Assembly (NCBI GenBank): GCA_020635455.1
Contig: JACJZT010000002.1
Coordinates: forward strand, 310,001 to 374,000
Direction: 5' to 3'
Length of the DNA: 64,000 nucleotides
DNA from: Flavobacteriales bacterium
GTDB lineage: Bacteria > Bacteroidota > Bacteroidia > NS11-12g > UBA9320
In this document: positions 62,546 to 64,000 of the stretch, in pieces
How the letters are laid out: the number at the start of each line of letters is the position of its first letter
Position numbering within the stretch: the first letter of the stretch is position 1
The notes under the pieces: model-generated
Database searches by the model: none
What the model saw: only the letters and a program-made list of their open reading frames with translations
Told to the model about the DNA's origin: nothing
Made by a program: the position numbers and the translations under genes

Positions 62546-62953
62546 TTAGATCGACTCGAAATGAAAATCTGCCTCTCCGGACCTTTCTGCATTCTTATAT
62601 CGGACCTTATAATTTTGTCCCTTAAATTTTAATTTGAATTCACCGGTACTCATCTTTCTTTTTGCAACCTTTTTAACAGATTTCCTGATCAAATAATTAA
62701 TATTCTTTTGGGGAATTCCTTTAATTCCATTAAAACTTACACTGTTGTCGGGGACATACCATCCTGAATACCCAGGGCCATTGCAAATTAAAGTATCACA
62801 TTGGGGATCAAATTGATACTTTACAGAATTATATTTAAAACCACCAGGAATCTTTTTCCCACCGTGAAGCGAAACATATATGCATCGTGATTGGGCAAAA
62901 ATAGAACCGATAGTGAAGATCGATAAAAATAATAGCAGATTAATTCTTTTCAT
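62546..62953 (-). CDS. Small exported hypothetical protein
   Basis: 135 residues. Signal peptide (about 1-20, ending SIFAQ). The mature part has three Cys and many Lys (YLIRKSVKKVAKRKMSTGEF near 87-106), with alternating short beta strands. No family recognised. Located between fabD and the MbnP-like lipoprotein on the same strand, 116 bases from the latter. Confidence 0.72.
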   Translation of the reverse strand: MKRINLLLFLSIFTIGSIFAQSRCIYVSLHGGKKIPGGFKYNSVKYQFDPQCDTLICNGPGYSGWYVPDNSVSFNGIKGIPQKNINYLIRKSVKKVAKRKMSTGEFKLKFKGQNYKVRYKNAERSGEADFHFESI

Positions 62954-63069
62954 TATTAAATGTGTAAATCTCGTTTATTTCTTGTTACAAAAATTACGTT
63001 GAATCAAATAAAACTCAATCAATAGTATTATAAACGTTTAATTATAAGAAATCGAATGCTTAATAATGT

Positions 63070-63831
63070 TTATTCAGGCAATATCGACTTAAATGAAAAC
63101 ATCTTTGAGATGTTATCGGCTACTTTTACGCTATTGTCATTCGGGGCGTGTATGTCGTTAAACTGATGAATATCGATCACATTCTTTGCATTGAATACTT
63201 TATAGATATCGGCCTGTAGTGTAAGTATATTTTGTTTTTCCAGTAAATAAGGAGTTTTAAAGGAGAGCCTGATGGTTCTGAAATTTTTATACGGATCCAA
63301 ATAACCTCCTACATGATATATTACAGTATTAACCTGCGGTGATGTCGCTTCAAATTTAAAGTTAACGTACCCCATGATCATTCCCCAATACATAGGACTT
63401 GTAAAAAATCCGGAAAGCAAATTGTTTACAGAAGTCAATGAATCTTCAATACCAATGGTAAATTCTATTGAGTTAACGTAGTACTTCACCCCTTCCTGCG
63501 GAGTGGTAAAGGATATGTCTTCGGGATAAAATTTCTTCTCTTCATGGTTGTACATATAGTATTCATGGTCTGCATCGATTTGTACGCTGTCTTCCGTAAA
63601 CAGTTTTAAATGATTGATGTGGTAGATCAACCTGCTTGGTATAAGGGTATCTGCCTTTGTAGTTGTATCAAGAACGTATACAGAATTTAATATGAAATCC
63701 GTATCGCCCCATATGTGCTCGATCTTTAATTTTACAACTTGCTTAAAGGGTTTGGGATCATCATCCTTACAGGATTGAAACATAACTGCCATGCCTATTA
63801 TGGCCATTAAACTTTTAACAAATACTTTCAT
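63070..63831 (-). CDS. MbnP-family lipoprotein
   Basis: 253 residues from the ATG at 63831; an upstream TTG at 63849 is less likely. Lipoprotein signal ending AVMFQSC, Cys near 21, then acidic KDDDPK. Family features: LKIEHIWGDTDFILNSVYVL, LIYHINHLKLF (about 74-84), YVNSIEFTIGIEDSLTSVN (about 122-140), YWGMIMGYVNFKFEATSP and HVGGYLDP. MbnP proteins are usually paired with an MbnH/MauG-like di-haem protein that modifies a Trp for copper binding. No such gene lies downstream; the upstream side leaves the window. Confidence 0.85.
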   Translation of the reverse strand: MKVFVKSLMAIIGMAVMFQSCKDDDPKPFKQVVKLKIEHIWGDTDFILNSVYVLDTTTKADTLIPSRLIYHINHLKLFTEDSVQIDADHEYYMYNHEEKKFYPEDISFTTPQEGVKYYVNSIEFTIGIEDSLTSVNNLLSGFFTSPMYWGMIMGYVNFKFEATSPQVNTVIYHVGGYLDPYKNFRTIRLSFKTPYLLEKQNILTLQADIYKVFNAKNVIDIHQFNDIHAPNDNSVKVADNISKMFSFKSILPE

Positions 63832-64000
63832 AGCTTTAAACCATAACAAAGATACTTACATTAATCTTTAAATTGCGTGATGAAAGTAACATTTCACAGT
63901 AATTTAATAGGGATAAAAATCATAAAAAAAAATAACTGCCCGGCAATAAGAATAAAAAAATAGAATTATTTTAGCCACCGATTCATGCAGGAGTTTTTTG

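Noticed and set aside
1..64000. CRISPR array, prophage or defence island
   Set aside because: No regularly spaced repeats, no phage structural genes, and no nuclease-helicase or restriction-modification genes were seen; the gene content is housekeeping and envelope-related.

Overview
The window is a chromosomal stretch of a Bacteroidota bacterium. The evidence is: type IX secretion (T9SS) C-terminal domains on three proteins (17716-19935, 35464-36591, 51594-55184), a TonB receptor paired with a DUF4249 lipoprotein, TIGR02757, a free methionine-R-sulfoxide reductase, few recognisable Shine-Dalgarno sites, and -7 promoter boxes of the TAnnTTTG kind. Base composition is AT-rich and even, apart from one GC-rich islet inside a mobile-element remnant. 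I cannot name genus or species. Most of the window is dense housekeeping chromosome with overlapping stop/start pairs.

Layout. 1-2781 (+): TonB-C domain protein, ruvX, def, a UbiA-like membrane protein and maf, tightly coupled. 2770-5399 (-): a helical hypothetical protein, a 369-residue possible DNA-binding protein with an array of CTTAATT boxes, and an EamA transporter. 5539-10001: mnmD, then a LolD-type ATPase and a large M1 peptidase with a C-terminal outer-membrane-barrel-like half. 10136-12156 (+): murF, rsmE. 12149-20420 (-): barrel protein, tRNA-Leu, hscB, rseP, valS, secreted endonuclease I, rnhA. 20498-25398 (+): TonB receptor, DUF4249 lipoprotein, APC permease.

25233-26542 is the most unusual place. 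An internally deleted IS1634/IS4-type insertion sequence with perfect 13-bp terminal inverted repeats is flanked by direct repeats of about 196 bp. These repeats duplicate the last codons of the permease gene and the sequence just after it, so they look like an exceptionally long target-site duplication.

26650-39594 (-): fatty acid desaturase, free methionine-R-sulfoxide reductase, universal stress protein, HD protein, TPR protein, gyrA, beta-CASP hydrolase, M28 peptidase, tsaE, MORN-repeat protein, MATE pump. 39738-43079 (+): a PLP transsulfuration enzyme, PrsW-like protease, TIGR02757 protein and kdsB in one run. 43092-48012 (-): dolichol-P-mannose-synthase-like transferase, transaldolase, rRNA-methyltransferase-like protein, PolB-like exonuclease, two TPM proteins and lemA. 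48178-51593 (+): hisS, RluA-type pseudouridine synthase, alpha/beta hydrolase. 51594-63831 (-): a large T9SS type B adhesin-like protein, the gmhB-hddC-hddA nucleotide-heptose cluster, tRNA-Met, a lipoprotein, gcvP, fabD, a small exported protein and an MbnP-family lipoprotein.

Functionally the window combines translation and tRNA modification (def, mnmD, rsmE, valS, hisS, tsaE, RluA), envelope building (murF, kdsB, hddA/hddC/gmhB, rseP, LolD) and secreted degradative enzymes. No CRISPR array, rRNA, phage, complete transposase or recognisable defence system was seen.
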